Source of the DNA: Reichenbachiella agarivorans
GTDB taxonomy: Bacteria; Bacteroidota; Bacteroidia; Cytophagales; Cyclobacteriaceae
Assembly (NCBI RefSeq): GCF_025502585.1
Contig: NZ_CP106679.1
Location: forward strand, 601,001 to 665,000
Reading direction: 5' to 3'
Length of the DNA stretch: 64,000 nucleotides
Part shown: positions 18,142-29,653 of the stretch, piece after piece
Layout: every line of letters starts with the position of its first letter
Numbering within the stretch: position 1 is the stretch's first letter
Notes under the pieces: generated by a model
The model's input: only the letters and a program-made list of their open reading frames with translations
Databases searched by the model: none
Told to the model about the DNA's origin: nothing
Translations under genes and position numbers: made by a program

Positions 18142-21100
18142 TTTCTTGGTATGCTCTAGATCTGTTTGCAAACTCTTCTTTCGAGCTGACCAAAGAATCA
18201 TATTCCTCTTGTGATCCTACGATCAAGTTTTGGAATGTTCTCTGTCCAGTACCTGCAGGAATCAAATGACCCACGATCACATTTTCCTTCAAGCCTTGCA
18301 ATGAATCTCTCTTGCCTCTGATAGAAGCCTCACTCAATACTTTGGTTGTTTCCTGGAAGGAAGCAGCCGAAATAAAGCTTTCAGTTCCCAAAGACGCTTG
18401 AGTAATACCTTGAAGTGTTGGCTTAGATACTGCAGGTTCTGCATTTCTCACCGTCACCAACTTCAAATCCTTACGCTTCAAGCTAGAGTTTTCATCTCTC
18501 AATTGTCTAGAAGTAATTATTTGACCTGGTCTTAAGTTTCCTGAATCTCCAGCATCAGACACTACTTTCATGTCCAAGATAGAATCATTCTCCTCCATGA
18601 ATTTGAACTTATCCACGATTTGGTTTGGAAGGAAACTAGTGTCTCCTGCATCAAGAATGATCACCTTTTGCATCATCTGTCTTACGATGGTTTCGATGTG
18701 CTTATCATTGATTTTCACACCTTGCAATCTGTACACCTCTTGAATCTCATTCACCAAGTACTCCTGTACAGCAGTAGGTCCTTTGATCGCCAAGATATCA
18801 GCTGGAGTAGTTGCTCCATCAGACAATGCATAACCCGCTCTCACAAAGTCATTGTCCTGTACGAGGATGTGCTTAGATAGAGACACCAAGTATCTCTTCA
18901 TGACACCATCTCTAGATTCAATGAAGATTTCTCTGTTACCTCTCTTGATACCACCATAAGTCACCACCCCGTCGATTTCTGAAACGACAGCTGGGTTAGA
19001 AGGATTTCTCGCCTCGAACAATTCTGTTACTCTCGGCAGACCTCCAGTAATATCTCTAGACTTACCCATTGATCTTGGGATTTTAGCAAGGATTTGACCA
19101 CCCTTGATTTGATCTCCAATTTCAACAGAAAGGTGAGCACCCACTGGGATGTTATACGTTCTATCTTCTTCACCGCTTCTAACAACGATCGCAGGGTTTT
19201 TGGTTTTATCCTTCGTATCGATAATTACCTTTTCTCTGTGACCTGTTTGCTCATCAGATTCTTCTTTATAAGTGATACCTTCTTCGATTGCCTCGAACTC
19301 AACAGTACCATCATATTCTGAAAGAATCACGGCGTTGTATGGATCCCAGCTACATAGCTGATCTCCTTTTTTAACTTTTTTCTTGTTCTTAACAGCTAAG
19401 AAAGAACCATACGGCACATGGTTACTGATCAACGTTTTTCCTGTTTCAGGATCGTTGATTTTGACCTCACCTGCTCTTGCCATGACGACATTCAATTCTT
19501 TGCCATCGTTGTTGACTGTTTTGATTGTTCTCAATTCTTCGAATTCAATCACACCGTCAAACTTAGCTACGATAGTTGCTTCAACAGCGATGTTAGAAGC
19601 AGTACCCCCTACGTGGAAAGTTCTCAAAGTCAACTGTGTACCAGGCTCACCGATTGATTGTGCTGCAATAACTCCTACTGCATCCCCAATCTGTGCCATC
19701 TGTCCAGAAGCCAAGTTTCTACCATAACAGTTAGAACAAACACCCTTTTTGGACTCACAAGTCAATACTGATCTGATTTCCACTTCCTCGATGGCAGATT
19801 CATCTACCTTGTTGGCCAGCTCCTCAGAAATCTCAATACCAGAAGGAATCAACAATTTGCCTGAAATAGGATCATACACATCATGTACAGATACTCTACC
19901 CAAGATTCTCTCTGACAAAGGTTCAACGATATCTTCGTTGTCCTTCAATGCAGAAACAACCAAACCTCTCAAAGTACCACAATCTGGCTCATTAACAACC
20001 ACATCTTGTGCTACGTCTACCAAACGTCTAGTCAAGTAACCCGCATCCGCAGTTTTCAAGGCAGTATCGGCAAGACCTTTACGTGCACCGTGGGTTGAAA
20101 TAAAGTACTCGATTACGTCCAGTCCTTCTTTAAAGTTAGACAAAATCGGGTTCTCGATGATTTCACCTACAGAACCTTGCAAGTTCTTTTGAGGCTTAGC
20201 CATCAAACCTCTCATCCCTCCCAACTGTCTGATTTGCTCTCTAGAACCTCTTGCTCCAGAGTGCATCATCATATAGATCGAGTTAAATCCTTGATTCTCT
20301 TCCTCCAATTGCTTCATCAATGTACCCGTCAACATTGAGTTGATTCGTGTCCAGATGTCAATTACTTGGTTATATCTTTCATTATCAGTGATGAGACCCA
20401 TTTGATAGTTGGCCCATACTGCTGCTACTTCTTCTTTTGCTTGCGCAACCAATTCATCCTTCTCAGCAGGGATGTTGATATCACCCAATCCCATAGACAA
20501 TCCGCCTTTGTATGCTGATTGGAAGCCTAGGTGCTTGATATCATCCAAGAAATTGGCAGTTCTTGCCATTCCTGAGATTTTGAATACGTGAGAAATGATC
20601 TGCTGCAGTTTTTTCTTAGTCAACAGTTCATCCACGAAACCTACTTCCTCTGGCACGAATTGATTGAACAATACTCTACCTGCTACAGTTTCGATGATTT
20701 TGGTGTCCAAGCCACCGTCTTCATTTCTAACTTTCGTTCTTACTTTGATGTAAGCATGTTTCGAAAGGCGCTCTTCGTTGATCGCAATGATTACTTCTTC
20801 TGCAGAGTAGAAAGTCATTCCTTCACCTTGGACCTTTTCAGTCTTGGTAGATCTTCTACCTTTGGTCACATAGTACAATCCCAAAACCATGTCCTGAGAT
20901 GGTACTGTAATAGGCGCACCATTTGCAGGGTTCAAGATGTTGTGAGATGCAAGCATCAACAAAGAAGCTTCCAAAATAGCCTCATGACCTAACGGTACGT
21001 GAACAGCCATCTGGTCACCATCAAAATCGGCGTTGAATGCCGTACATGCCAATGGGTGTAGCTGGATCGCTTTTCCTTCAATCAATTTTGGTTGGAAAGC

Positions 21101-22447
21101 TTGAATACCCAATCTGTGAAGCGTAGGGGCACGGTTAAGAAGAACTGGATGTCCTTTCAATACGTTCTCCAAAATATCCCAGATGACAGGATCCTTTCTA
21201 TCTACTATTTTTTTCGCAGACTTCACCGTTTTCACGATGCCTCTTTCGATCAACTTTCTAATGATAAAAGGCTTGAAAAGCTCAGCTGCCATTCCTTTTG
21301 GAAGTCCACACTCGTGCATTTTCAATTCTGGACCTACGACAATAACCGAACGACCAGAATAATCTACCCTTTTACCCAACAAGTTTTGACGGAATCTACC
21401 TTGCTTTCCTTTGAGCATATCACTCAAAGATTTCAAAGCTCTGTTTCCATCTGATCTTACTGCGTTTACTTTTCTAGAGTTATCGAACAATGAATCGACA
21501 GCTTCTTGAAGCATCCTTTTCTCATTTCTAAGAATAACTTCTGGTGCTTTGATGTCGATCAATCTCTTCAAACGGTTGTTTCTGATGATCACTCGTCTGT
21601 ACAAGTCATTCAAATCAGAAGTCGCGAATCTACCGCCATCTAATGGCACCAATGGACGCAATTCTGGAGGTATGACAGGTACCATCTTGATAATCATCCA
21701 CTCAGGCTTGTTCTCGATTCTAGTTTTCGCATCTCTAAATGCCTCAACTACTTTCAACCTTTTCAATGCTTCTGCCTTTCTCTGCTGAGAAGTATCAGTA
21801 GCTGCCTGGTGTCTCAAATCATAAGACAAAGTATCCAAGTCTATTCTTGACAAAGACATCTCTAGTGCATCCGCACCCATCTTTGCGATGAATTTGTTAG
21901 GATCTTCATCATCCAATAGTTGGTTTTCTCTTGGCAACTTATCCAAGATATCCAAATACTCATCTTCTGTCAAGAAGTCATTTCTATTGATTCCATCTTC
22001 TTCCTTGAGACCTGGTTGAATAACCAAGTATCGTTCGTAGTAGATGATTTGATCTAGTTTCTTGGTTGGGATACCCAAAAGATAACCGATCTTATTTGGT
22101 AGTGATTTGAAGTACCAGATATGAGCAACAGGAACCACCAATTCGATGTGTCCCATTCTCTCTCTTCTTACTTTCTTTTCAGTAACTTCCACACCACAAC
22201 GATCACAGATAATACCTTTGTATCTGATTCTCTTGTATTTACCGCAATGACATTCCCAATCTTTAACTGGTCCAAAAATTCTCTCACAGAACAAACCACC
22301 CATCTCTGGCTTGTATGTTCTATAATTGATTGTCTCTGGCTGTGTAACCTCACCATGTGAGCTTTCCAGAATAGATTCGGGAGAAGCTAAACTTACTGTT
22401 ACTCTCGAAAAGTCACTGCTTAGCTTTTTGCTTTTTCTGAATGCCAT
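18134..22447 (-). CDS. rpoC: RNA polymerase beta-prime subunit
   Basis: Catalytic subunit of RNA polymerase, 1437 residues, a normal length for Bacteroidota. The N-terminal zinc site is [20 protein letters not shown]. The active-site magnesium is held by [12 protein letters not shown], with Asp at 474, 476 and 478. The second Cys cluster ([19 protein letters not shown]) and the trigger-loop region ([20 protein letters not shown]) are intact. It lies 56 nt after rpoB and overlaps the DUF3467 gene at its 3' end. Confidence 0.99.
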   Translation of the reverse strand: MAFRKSKKLSSDFSRVTVSLASPESILESSHGEVTQPETINYRTYKPEMGGLFCERIFGPVKDWECHCGKYKRIRYKGIICDRCGVEVTEKKVRRERMGHIELVVPVAHIWYFKSLPNKIGYLLGIPTKKLDQIIYYERYLVIQPGLKEEDGINRNDFLTEDEYLDILDKLPRENQLLDDEDPNKFIAKMGADALEMSLSRIDLDTLSYDLRHQAATDTSQQRKAEALKRLKVVEAFRDAKTRIENKPEWMIIKMVPVIPPELRPLVPLDGGRFATSDLNDLYRRVIIRNNRLKRLIDIKAPEVILRNEKRMLQEAVDSLFDNSRKVNAVRSDGNRALKSLSDMLKGKQGRFRQNLLGKRVDYSGRSVIVVGPELKMHECGLPKGMAAELFKPFIIRKLIERGIVKTVKSAKKIVDRKDPVIWDILENVLKGHPVLLNRAPTLHRLGIQAFQPKLIEGKAIQLHPLACTAFNADFDGDQMAVHVPLGHEAILEASLLMLASHNILNPANGAPITVPSQDMVLGLYYVTKGRRSTKTEKVQGEGMTFYSAEEVIIAINEERLSKHAYIKVRTKVRNEDGGLDTKIIETVAGRVLFNQFVPEEVGFVDELLTKKKLQQIISHVFKISGMARTANFLDDIKHLGFQSAYKGGLSMGLGDINIPAEKDELVAQAKEEVAAVWANYQMGLITDNERYNQVIDIWTRINSMLTGTLMKQLEEENQGFNSIYMMMHSGARGSREQIRQLGGMRGLMAKPQKNLQGSVGEIIENPILSNFKEGLDVIEYFISTHGARKGLADTALKTADAGYLTRRLVDVAQDVVVNEPDCGTLRGLVVSALKDNEDIVEPLSERILGRVSVHDVYDPISGKLLIPSGIEISEELANKVDESAIEEVEIRSVLTCESKKGVCSNCYGRNLASGQMAQIGDAVGVIAAQSIGEPGTQLTLRTFHVGGTASNIAVEATIVAKFDGVIEFEELRTIKTVNNDGKELNVVMARAGEVKINDPETGKTLISNHVPYGSFLAVKNKKKVKKGDQLCSWDPYNAVILSEYDGTVEFEAIEEGITYKEESDEQTGHREKVIIDTKDKTKNPAIVVRSGEEDRTYNIPVGAHLSVEIGDQIKGGQILAKIPRSMGKSRDITGGLPRVTELFEARNPSNPAVVSEIDGVVTYGGIKRGNREIFIESRDGVMKRYLVSLSKHILVQDNDFVRAGYALSDGATTPADILAIKGPTAVQEYLVNEIQEVYRLQGVKINDKHIETIVRQMMQKVIILDAGDTSFLPNQIVDKFKFMEENDSILDMKVVSDAGDSGNLRPGQIITSRQLRDENSSLKRKDLKLVTVRNAEPAVSKPTLQGITQASLGTESFISAASFQETTKVLSEASIRGKRDSLQGLKENVIVGHLIPAGTGQRTFQNLIVGSQEEYDSLVSSKEEFANRSRAYQENE

Positions 22448-22466
22448 AATTCAATTTATAAGTTAT

Positions 22467-22486
22467 GATCCCGAGTGACCGGGACC
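22467..22486 (-). other. Hairpin in the rpoB-rpoC spacer
   Basis: On the minus strand GGTCCCG and CGGGATC form a 7-bp stem (one G-U) with a 6-nt loop. There is no T run after it. It shares the core GGTCCC...GGGATC with the hairpin in the rplL-rpoB spacer. Confidence 0.5.
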
Positions 22487-22503
22487 GAGTTATCATTAAT
22501 AAA

Positions 22504-25500
22504 TTAGTCTAAAGTGATTTCAAGAGCCAAACCTCTCAATTCGTGAACCAATACGTTGAATGATTCTGGGATATTAGGTTTATTCATATTTTCACCTTTT
22601 ACAATCGCTTCATAAGCTTTTGCTCTACCGATCACGTCATCCGACTTGATAGTCAAGATCTCTTGCAGTACGTTGGCAGCACCAAATGCCTCCAATGCCC
22701 ATACTTCCATCTCTCCAAATCTCTGTCCACCAAACTGAGCCTTACCGCCCAATGGTTGCTGAGTAATCAATGAGTATGGTCCTATTGATCTTGCGTGCAT
22801 CTTGTCATCTACCAAGTGACCTAGTTTCAGCATGTATGCGATACCTACTGTAATCGGCTGATCGAATCTCTGTCCTGACAAACCGTCGTACAAATAAGAT
22901 CTGCCATACTCTGGCAAGCCAGCTTCTTTCAACTCTGCGGCCACTTCTTCCATAGTCGCACCATCAAAAATTGGTGTAGCATATCTTCTACCCAATTTAT
23001 GCCCCGCCCATGCAAGAACTGTTTCATAAATCTGTCCGATGTTCATCCTAGACGGTACACCAAGAGGGTTGAGACAAATATCCATTGGAGTTCCATCCTC
23101 TAGGAATGGCATGTCTTCTTCTCTTACCACTTTCGCGACAACCCCTTTGTTACCATGACGTCCAGCCATCTTATCACCTACTTTCAGCTTACGCTTCTTA
23201 GCAATATAAACTTTGGCCAATTTCACGATACCTGCAGGCAATTCATCTCCTACTTCTAGAGTGAATCTTTCTCTCTTGAAGATACCACCTATGTCATTTC
23301 TCTTCTTGTTGTAATTCTTCACAAGATCGAAAACCAAACCATTCACTGTTTCATCAGTCGTCCAGTTTTCCAAAATCAAGTCAGAAATCAAGTTAACCTC
23401 TTCGGCAACATGGTAACTGCTCTCATCACGGTAAACATTTCTCTCTGGGAACAAGTTTTCCTGAATGTTCTTGGCATTGAATTTCACGCCCTTAGACATG
23501 ATTTCTTCACCAAACTTATGCTTGATTCCTTGACAAGTTTTACCTCCAAGTAGTTGAACCAGTTTATCAATGATTAGATTTCTAAGGTCTCTCAATTCTT
23601 TAGAATAATTGGCCTTCAAAATCTCCACTTCTTTCTTAGACTTAGCTCGCAAGTCTTTGTCTTTCTTAGGTCTTGAGAATAATTTGGTATCGATTACTAC
23701 ACCTCTCAATGACGGAGACGCTTTCAAAGAAGCATCCTTTACATCGCCCGCCTTATCACCAAAGATTGCTCTCAAAAGCTTCTCTTCTGGAGTTGGATCA
23801 GTTTCTCCCTTTGGAGTAATTTTTCCTATCAGAATGTCGCCTTCTTTGATTTCAGCACCTACACGGATGACACCATTTTCATCCAAGTTTTTGACTGCTT
23901 CCTCACTCACGTTTGGAATCTCAGAAGTCAACTCTTCCTCTCCACGTTTAGTATCTCTCACTTCCAAATCATACTCATCAATATGAATAGAGGTGAATAT
24001 ATCTTCTCTTACAACTCTTTCAGAAATCACAATCGCATCCTCAAAGTTGTATCCCTGCCATGGCATGTAAGCCACCATCAGGTTTCTACCCAATGCCAAC
24101 TCACCATTTTGTGTTGCGAAACCTTCACACAAAGGCTGACCTGGTACTACTTTGTCTCCCTTGAAAACAATCGGCTTCAAGTTGATGCAAGTATCTTGGT
24201 TCGTTCTTCTGAACTTGATCAAATCGTAAGTAGTATGCTCGTCATTGAATGACACGATTTTATCGTTATCAGTCATGTCATACTTTACAACAATCTTAGT
24301 AGCATCAACATAGGAGATCACTCCAGTTTTCTCTGCCAAGATCAACGATCTTGAATCTAAAGCAACTCTCTTCTCCAAACCAGTACCTACAATCGGTGCT
24401 TCTGGTTTCAACAAAGGAACAGCTTGACGTTGCATGTTAGATCCCATCAAGGCACGGTTCGCATCATCATGCTCCAAGAAAGGAATCATAGATGCTGCAA
24501 CCGACACAATCTGGTTAGGCGCCACGTCCATGTACTTCAAATCTGTCGGCCCTACTACTGGGAAGTCTCCTTCGAATCTAGCCTTGACCGTATCATTGAT
24601 GAACTTGCCGTCATCAGTCAATGGAGCGTTGGCCTGTGCAATGTTGTAAGTATCTTCTTCTTCTGCAGTCAAATACTTCACATCACTTGACATATTAACT
24701 ACGCCATTTTCTACCTCTCTATAAGGAGTCTCTATGAATCCCATGCTGTTTACTTTCGCATGCACACATAGAGAAGAAATCAAACCAATGTTGGGTCCCT
24801 CAGGTGTCTCAATCGTACAAAGTCTACCGTAGTGAGTGTAGTGAACGTCACGAACCTCAAAACCTGCTCTTTCTCTAGAAAGACCTCCAGGTCCGAGTGC
24901 AGACATTCTTCTTTTGTGTGTCACCTCTGCCAATGGATTCGTTTGATCCATAAACTGTGACAACTGGTTGGTTCCAAAGAATGAGTTGATTACAGATGAC
25001 AAAGTCCTTGCATTGATCAAATCAATTGGCTTGAACTCTTCATTGTCTCTGACATTCATTCTTTCTTTGATAGTTCTTGCCATTCTAGACAATCCCACGC
25101 CAAACTGAGCGTAAAGCTGCTCACCGACAGTTCTTACACGTCTGTTGCTCAAGTGATCAATATCATCAACTACAGCCTTAGAGTTGATCAAACCAATCAA
25201 ATATTTTACAATCAAGATAATATCAACTTTCGTCAATACTCTTGAGTCGTTACTTAAATCGAGTTGAAGTTTTCGGTTGATTCTATATCTACCTACCTCA
25301 CCCAAATCATATCTCTTGTCACTAAAGAACAAGTTGTTGATGATATCTCTAGCAGTCTGCTCATCAGGTGCCTCAGTATTTCTCAACTGACGGTAGATTT
25401 GCTCTACGGCTTCCTTCTCAGAGTTAGAGTTATCTTTTTGTAGTGTATTGTAGATGATAGAGTAGTCCGTAATGTTTACATCCTTCTTGTGTAGGATAAT

Positions 25501-26376
25501 AGACTTTGAACCAGAGTCCAAGATAGTCTCCACATCCTCCTCTTCGATAACAGAATCTCTTTCAAGAACTACTTCATTTCGATCGATCGATACTACTTCA
25601 CCAGTATCCTCATCCACGAAATCTTCAGTCCAAGTTCTCAAGACTCTTGCCGCCAATTTTCTACCTACTACTTTGGCTAGATCTTTCTTGTTAGCTTCTA
25701 CCTCTTCAGATAGGCCAAACAAATCAAGTATATCTTTATCAGATCCATAACCAATTGATCTCAACAATGTGGTTACGGGGAATTTTTTCTTTCTATCGAT
25801 GTAAGCATACATGACGTTGTTTACATCGGTAGCAAATTCTATCCAAGAACCTTTAAAAGGAATGATTCTCGCAGAATAAAGCTTGGTACCATTGGTATGC
25901 TTACTTTGAGCAAAGAACACACCAGGCGATCTGTGAAGTTGGGATACAATCACACGCTCAGCACCATTGATAACAAACGAACCTTTGGCAGTCATATAAG
26001 GTATGTTGCCTAAGAAAACTTCCTGCTCGATCGTTTCGAAATCATCATTGTCATCGTCATTGCATGACAATCTCAACTTTGCTTTCAACGGAACAGAATA
26101 AGTCAACCCCCTGTCAATTGATTCATCCACATTGTACTTTGGAGGATCGACCAAATAGTCGATAAACTCAAGCACAAAATTCTCTCTAGAATCAGATATT
26201 GGGAAGTTTTCTGAAAACACTTTAAACAATCCTTCCTGAACTCTTTTTTCAGCTGGGGTTTCCAACTGGAAAAAATCTTCAAAAGATTGTAATTGAACCT
26301 TCAAAAAATCTGGGTAATCGATTACCGACTTTATTGAAGAGAAACTAATTCTTTCAGATTTATTTTTACTAGCCAA
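22504..26376 (-). CDS. rpoB: RNA polymerase beta subunit
   Basis: Beta subunit of RNA polymerase, 1290 residues. The rifampicin pocket is wild type: [20 protein letters not shown], then [20 protein letters not shown], with Asp, His and Ser at the usual resistance positions. The C-terminal region holds [20 protein letters not shown] and [20 protein letters not shown]. The start is a TTG at 26376 giving [12 protein letters not shown]; there is no in-frame ATG between it and the stop 15 nt upstream, and the product matches the N-terminus expected in this group. Confidence 0.98.
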   Translation of the reverse strand: MASKNKSERISFSSIKSVIDYPDFLKVQLQSFEDFFQLETPAEKRVQEGLFKVFSENFPISDSRENFVLEFIDYLVDPPKYNVDESIDRGLTYSVPLKAKLRLSCNDDDNDDFETIEQEVFLGNIPYMTAKGSFVINGAERVIVSQLHRSPGVFFAQSKHTNGTKLYSARIIPFKGSWIEFATDVNNVMYAYIDRKKKFPVTTLLRSIGYGSDKDILDLFGLSEEVEANKKDLAKVVGRKLAARVLRTWTEDFVDEDTGEVVSIDRNEVVLERDSVIEEEDVETILDSGSKSIILHKKDVNITDYSIIYNTLQKDNSNSEKEAVEQIYRQLRNTEAPDEQTARDIINNLFFSDKRYDLGEVGRYRINRKLQLDLSNDSRVLTKVDIILIVKYLIGLINSKAVVDDIDHLSNRRVRTVGEQLYAQFGVGLSRMARTIKERMNVRDNEEFKPIDLINARTLSSVINSFFGTNQLSQFMDQTNPLAEVTHKRRMSALGPGGLSRERAGFEVRDVHYTHYGRLCTIETPEGPNIGLISSLCVHAKVNSMGFIETPYREVENGVVNMSSDVKYLTAEEEDTYNIAQANAPLTDDGKFINDTVKARFEGDFPVVGPTDLKYMDVAPNQIVSVAASMIPFLEHDDANRALMGSNMQRQAVPLLKPEAPIVGTGLEKRVALDSRSLILAEKTGVISYVDATKIVVKYDMTDNDKIVSFNDEHTTYDLIKFRRTNQDTCINLKPIVFKGDKVVPGQPLCEGFATQNGELALGRNLMVAYMPWQGYNFEDAIVISERVVREDIFTSIHIDEYDLEVRDTKRGEEELTSEIPNVSEEAVKNLDENGVIRVGAEIKEGDILIGKITPKGETDPTPEEKLLRAIFGDKAGDVKDASLKASPSLRGVVIDTKLFSRPKKDKDLRAKSKKEVEILKANYSKELRDLRNLIIDKLVQLLGGKTCQGIKHKFGEEIMSKGVKFNAKNIQENLFPERNVYRDESSYHVAEEVNLISDLILENWTTDETVNGLVFDLVKNYNKKRNDIGGIFKRERFTLEVGDELPAGIVKLAKVYIAKKRKLKVGDKMAGRHGNKGVVAKVVREEDMPFLEDGTPMDICLNPLGVPSRMNIGQIYETVLAWAGHKLGRRYATPIFDGATMEEVAAELKEAGLPEYGRSYLYDGLSGQRFDQPITVGIAYMLKLGHLVDDKMHARSIGPYSLITQQPLGGKAQFGGQRFGEMEVWALEAFGAANVLQEILTIKSDDVIGRAKAYEAIVKGENMNKPNIPESFNVLVHELRGLALEITLD

Positions 26377-26412
26377 GGCCGTATAATTTTATGTTACAAC
26401 AAATATGGAAAT

Positions 26413-26432
26413 GTTTCTGTGCAAGCAGAAAC
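26413..26432 (-). other. Second hairpin in the rplL-rpoB spacer
   Basis: GTTTCTG (26413-26419) pairs with CAGAAAC (26426-26432), a perfect 7-bp stem with a 6-nt loop. It lies between the terminator-like hairpin and the rpoB start and could act in RNA processing or antitermination. Confidence 0.45.
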
Positions 26433-26438
26433 AGGAAA

Positions 26439-26472
26439 AGACCTGATCCCAATTGTGGTCGGGACCAGGTCT
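26439..26472 (-). terminator. Terminator-like hairpin between rplL and rpoB
   Basis: A 12-bp stem with one G-U pair (26439-26450 with 26461-26472, minus-strand arm AGACCTGGTCCC) followed on the minus strand by TTTT. It lies 38 nt after the rplL stop inside an otherwise continuous operon. E. coli has a partial terminator (attenuator) in the same place; by analogy this may lower rpoBC relative to L7/L12. Confidence 0.65.
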
Positions 26473-26509
26473 AAATATTTAGACGTTTTTAAATAAAAAC
26501 TGTCAAATC

Positions 26510-26890
26510 TTACTTGAGCTCTACTTCAGCTCCAGCCTCTTCTAGTTGCTTCTTCAACCCTTCAGCTTCATCCTTAGCTACGCCTTCTTTGACTGGCTTA
26601 GGAGCACCATCCACTAATTCCTTAGCTTCTTTCAATCCTAGACCTGTCAATTCTTTTACCAATTTAACGATAGCCAATTTAGCTCCTCCTGGTGATTTCA
26701 AGATTACGTCGAAAGTGCTTTTTTCTTCAGCACCACCTTCTTCTCCTCCAGCAGCACCAGCTACCATAACAGGAGCAGCAGCAGCAGCTGGCTCAATTCC
26801 GTACTCATCTTTCAATATAGTAGCTAATTCATTTACTTCCTTAACAGTAAGGTTAACCAACTGTTCAGCGAATTCTTTTAAATCTGCCAT
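26510..26890 (-). CDS. rplL: 50S ribosomal protein L7/L12
   Basis: Stalk protein that recruits and stimulates the GTPase factors. 126 residues: N-terminal dimerisation helices (1-30), an Ala/Gly hinge (34-50) and the C-terminal domain with [20 protein letters not shown] and [13 protein letters not shown]. It lies 39 nt after rplJ and is followed by a terminator-like hairpin. Confidence 0.98.
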   Translation of the reverse strand: MADLKEFAEQLVNLTVKEVNELATILKDEYGIEPAAAAAPVMVAGAAGGEEGGAEEKSTFDVILKSPGGAKLAIVKLVKELTGLGLKEAKELVDGAPKPVKEGVAKDEAEGLKKQLEEAGAEVELK

Positions 26891-26929
26891 TTTCTTAAAT
26901 AATTAAATTTTTATGATTTGAAACCTAAA

Positions 26930-27460
26930 TTAACGTTCAGACAATGTTTTAAGCAACCCAGAAAGTGTCTGACCTCCACTCTGAAGTGAAGAAATAACAT
27001 TCTTGGCTGGAGATTGTAACAACCCAACAATTTCACCAATAAGCTCATTTTTAGATTTGAGCTCGGCAAGCGTATTGAGGTGCTGCTCTCCTATAAAGAG
27101 ATCGTATTCGATGGAAGCCCCTTTAAGTTTAAGCTTGTCTACTTTGTCTTCTTTTACAAATTTTTTGATAAGCTTAGCAGGTGCGTTTGCTGAATCTTGT
27201 CCAGTAAACATAACGCCTGAAAAACCCGTCAAAACTTCATCATTCAATGAAGAGAAATCAGCATCTACTGTTTCCAATGCTTTCTTAATCAAGGTATTCT
27301 TGATTACCCTGTATTCTATGCCACTTTCAAAGCATTTTCTTCTCAACTTATTAACCTGTGCTACGGTCATTCCTGCAGCACTGGTGAAGTAGAAATTTCC
27401 ACTTGCCTTAAACTTGTCAGAAAGTTCTGCTATGATTTTAGCTTTTTCTTCTCTTGTCAT
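26930..27460 (-). CDS. rplJ: 50S ribosomal protein L10
   Basis: Base of the L7/L12 stalk, 176 residues, starting MTREEKAKIIAELSDKFKAS, with the rRNA-binding N-terminal domain and a C-terminal helix that binds L7/L12 dimers. In other bacteria L10 represses its own operon; no L10 leader was recognised in the 54-nt gap after rplA. Confidence 0.96.
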   Translation of the reverse strand: MTREEKAKIIAELSDKFKASGNFYFTSAAGMTVAQVNKLRRKCFESGIEYRVIKNTLIKKALETVDADFSSLNDEVLTGFSGVMFTGQDSANAPAKLIKKFVKEDKVDKLKLKGASIEYDLFIGEQHLNTLAELKSKNELIGEIVGLLQSPAKNVISSLQSGGQTLSGLLKTLSER

Positions 27461-27514
27461 CTTAGTTCTTTTTAAATCTTACCCTGAATGGGTTTGAAAT
27501 AGTTAAAGCTAATT

Positions 27515-28213
27515 TTACAATCCAGTGATAGATCCCTTATCAACAGTGATACCTGGGCTCATGGTACTAGAAAGGCTAATTCCTTTCATGTAAGTACCTT
27601 TTGCACTTGCAGGCTTCAATTTTGACACGGTGTGAATCAATTCCAAAGCATTTTCTTTGATCATCTGAGGAGTGAAAGAAACCTTTCCAATACCTGCATG
27701 GATGATACCAAACTTATCTACTTTGAAGTCGATCTTACCAGATTTAACTTCTTTTACTGCTTTCGCCACATCAAGAGTAACTGTTCCAGATTTTGGGTTT
27801 GGCATCAAACCTCTTGGTCCCAATACTCTACCGATACGACCTACTTTGGCCATCACTGTAGGCATGGTAATGATTACATCAATATCCGTCCAACCGCCTT
27901 CGATTTTCTTGATATAGTCATCTAATCCGACGTGGTCTGCACCAGCATCCTTAGCTTCCTGCTCTTTGTCAGGTGTGCAAAGCACCAATACTCTTACGTC
28001 TTTACCAGTTCCATGAGGAAGCGCCACTACGCCTCTTACCATCTGGTCTGCCTTTCTTGGATCAACTCCTAGCCTAATGTCCACATCAACTGATGCATCG
28101 AACTTAGTTGTAGTAATTTCCTTCACTAGCTTAGCCGCTTCTTCAATGCCGTAGCTTTGAGTCTTGTCGTACTTTTCTGCAGCTAGTTTTTGATTTTTCG
28201 TCAATTTTGCCAT
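27515..28213 (-). CDS. rplA: 50S ribosomal protein L1
   Basis: L1 stalk protein that helps release E-site tRNA. 232 residues with the two-domain signature [20 protein letters not shown] and [17 protein letters not shown]. It lies 12 nt after rplK. Confidence 0.97.
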   Translation of the reverse strand: MAKLTKNQKLAAEKYDKTQSYGIEEAAKLVKEITTTKFDASVDVDIRLGVDPRKADQMVRGVVALPHGTGKDVRVLVLCTPDKEQEAKDAGADHVGLDDYIKKIEGGWTDIDVIITMPTVMAKVGRIGRVLGPRGLMPNPKSGTVTLDVAKAVKEVKSGKIDFKVDKFGIIHAGIGKVSFTPQMIKENALELIHTVSKLKPASAKGTYMKGISLSSTMSPGITVDKGSITGL

Positions 28214-28225
28214 TTTAATTTTAAA

Positions 28226-28669
28226 TTAATTGGCCCAAGGGGCTTGTCCACTTACTTTGATTCCCATACTTCTAGCTGTACCTGCTACCAACTTCATTGC
28301 AGACTCTATTGTAAATGCATTCAAATCAGGCATTTTAGTTTCTGCAATTTCTTTGATTTGATCCCAAGAAACAGATCCTACTTTATCTCTATTAGATTCT
28401 GAAGAACCTTTTTTGATATTGGCAGCATTCAATAATAATACTGCGGCAGGAGATGTCTTGATTACAAAATCAAAAGATTTGTCAGTGTAGATAGTAATTA
28501 GAACAGGGAGTACCTGACCCGCTTTTTCCTGGGTTCTAGCATTAAATTGCTTACAGAAGTCCATGATATTAAGACCCTTACTACCCAACGCTGGTCCTAC
28601 TGGAGGAGACGGATTGGCAGCACCACCCTTAATCTGTAACTTTAAGTAACCACTAATTTCCTTAGCCAT
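28226..28669 (-). CDS. rplK: 50S ribosomal protein L11
   Basis: Part of the GTPase-associated centre, needed for RelA activation in other bacteria. 147 residues with [20 protein letters not shown] and the C-terminal RNA-binding domain ending in [14 protein letters not shown]. It lies 2 nt after nusG. Confidence 0.97.
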   Translation of the reverse strand: MAKEISGYLKLQIKGGAANPSPPVGPALGSKGLNIMDFCKQFNARTQEKAGQVLPVLITIYTDKSFDFVIKTSPAAVLLLNAANIKKGSSESNRDKVGSVSWDQIKEIAETKMPDLNAFTIESAMKLVAGTARSMGIKVSGQAPWAN

Positions 28670-28671
28670 TT

Positions 28672-29229
28672 CTACTCTGTTTTTTCTACTTGAATATAAT
28701 TCAGTTCTACAGGCGTATTACGTCCAAAAATCTTAACCATAACATTAAGCTTTTTACGCTCTTCGAAGACTTCTTCGACACTACCTGTAAATCCATTAAA
28801 TGGACCGTCCATTACTTTAACTGTCTCACCTACAATAAATGGCGTATCAAGCTGTTCTTCTTGCTCTTCTGCTTCATCTACTTTACCCAAAATTCGGTTT
28901 ACCTCATTTTGACGTAGGGCTACAGGAGTCTTAGATGGTCCTCCATCATTGGCTCCTAAAAATCCTATTACACCTGGAATATTGGTGATGGTGTGTTGTA
29001 CTTCACCATGATTGATGTCAGCAGAAATAAGAATATATCCTGGAAAGAAGTTTCTTTCACGGACTCTCTTTTTCCCATTTCTCATTTCATACACCTTTTC
29101 TGCAGGTATCATGACTTGAGGAATGAATTCCTCCAGACCCATTCTGGTAATTTCAGTTTCAAGATAAGACTTTACTTTCTTCTCCTGCCCACTGACAGCA
29201 CGAACGACGTACCATTTTAATTCACTCAT
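28672..29229 (-). CDS. nusG: Transcription antitermination factor NusG
   Basis: RNA polymerase processivity factor, 185 residues. The NGN domain (1-110) begins [20 protein letters not shown] and contains [16 protein letters not shown] and IPGVIGFLG. The KOW domain (about 130-180) has [19 protein letters not shown]. It lies between secE and rplK as in most bacteria. Confidence 0.97.
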   Translation of the reverse strand: MSELKWYVVRAVSGQEKKVKSYLETEITRMGLEEFIPQVMIPAEKVYEMRNGKKRVRERNFFPGYILISADINHGEVQHTITNIPGVIGFLGANDGGPSKTPVALRQNEVNRILGKVDEAEEQEEQLDTPFIVGETVKVMDGPFNGFTGSVEEVFEERKKLNVMVKIFGRNTPVELNYIQVEKTE

Positions 29230-29250
29230 TATATCTAGGGCTTTAGGCTT

Positions 29251-29442
29251 TTATAGATTATGATAATACCAGTCTAATAAGTTCTCAAAGCTGAGATCTA
29301 TCAAACCTATGAACAACGCAAAGATCAGGGAAGCGACTAGAACTAATACTGAACTACTCTGTAATTCTGAATATTTGGACCATGTAACCTTGTGGACCAT
29401 CTCATCATACGACTCCTTAAAAAAATTAATCAGTTTCGTCAT
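29251..29442 (-). CDS. secE: Protein translocase subunit SecE
   Basis: Clamp of the SecYEG translocon, 63 residues, one membrane helix (about 30-52, SVLVLVASLIFALFIGLIDL), preceded by the conserved amphipathic segment ESYDEMVHKVTWSKYSELQ. The ATG at 29442 is chosen; the frame is open upstream but would run into tRNA-Trp. It lies between tRNA-Trp and nusG. Confidence 0.94.
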   Translation of the reverse strand: MTKLINFFKESYDEMVHKVTWSKYSELQSSSVLVLVASLIFALFIGLIDLSFENLLDWYYHNL

Positions 29443-29469
29443 AGTACAAACCTTTGGTGTTAAACATTG

Positions 29470-29542
29470 CACGGGTGGAGAGACTCGAACTCCCAACCAA
29501 TGGTTTTGGAGACCACTACTCTGCCAATTGAGCTACACCCGT
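29470..29542 (-). tRNA. tRNA-Trp(CCA)
   Basis: A 73-nt cloverleaf. The acceptor ACGGGTG pairs with CACCCGT, discriminator G. The anticodon loop CTCCAAA gives anticodon CCA, and the T arm GGGAGTTCGAGTCTC... is intact. The 3' CCA is not encoded. It lies between tuf and secE, a conserved Bacteroidota arrangement. Confidence 0.95.
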
Positions 29543-29547
29543 GTATT

Positions 29548-29568
29548 CAGTTCCTTTAAAAAGGACTG
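29548..29568 (-). other. Hairpin just after the tRNA-Trp promoter
   Basis: CAGTTCCTTT and AAAGGACTG pair around a 2-nt loop with one bulged T. On the minus strand it begins directly after TTTG of the -7 element and precedes the mature tRNA, so it would be removed in tRNA processing. Confidence 0.45.
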
Positions 29569-29599
29569 CAAAATTAGGTAAAATAATTTGTATAAACAA
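29569..29599 (-). promoter_or_regulatory. Promoter of the tRNA-Trp-secE-nusG-rplK operon
   Basis: TTG (29599..29597), a 20-nt spacer and TAATTTTG (29576..29569) match the Bacteroidota consensus. It is 27 nt upstream of the tRNA-Trp 5' end and downstream of the tuf terminator. Confidence 0.78.
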
Positions 29600-29628
29600 A
29601 TGCGCTTCATCGTAAAATGAAGCGCATT
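29599..29628 (-). terminator. Terminator after tuf
   Basis: A perfect 12-bp stem (29599-29610 with 29617-29628, arm AATGCGCTTCAT) with a 6-nt loop, followed on the minus strand by a T-rich stretch. It lies 25 nt after the tuf stop codon and abuts the next promoter. Confidence 0.8.
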
Positions 29629-29653
29629 GTTATTATTTTATACGTTTTAGACC

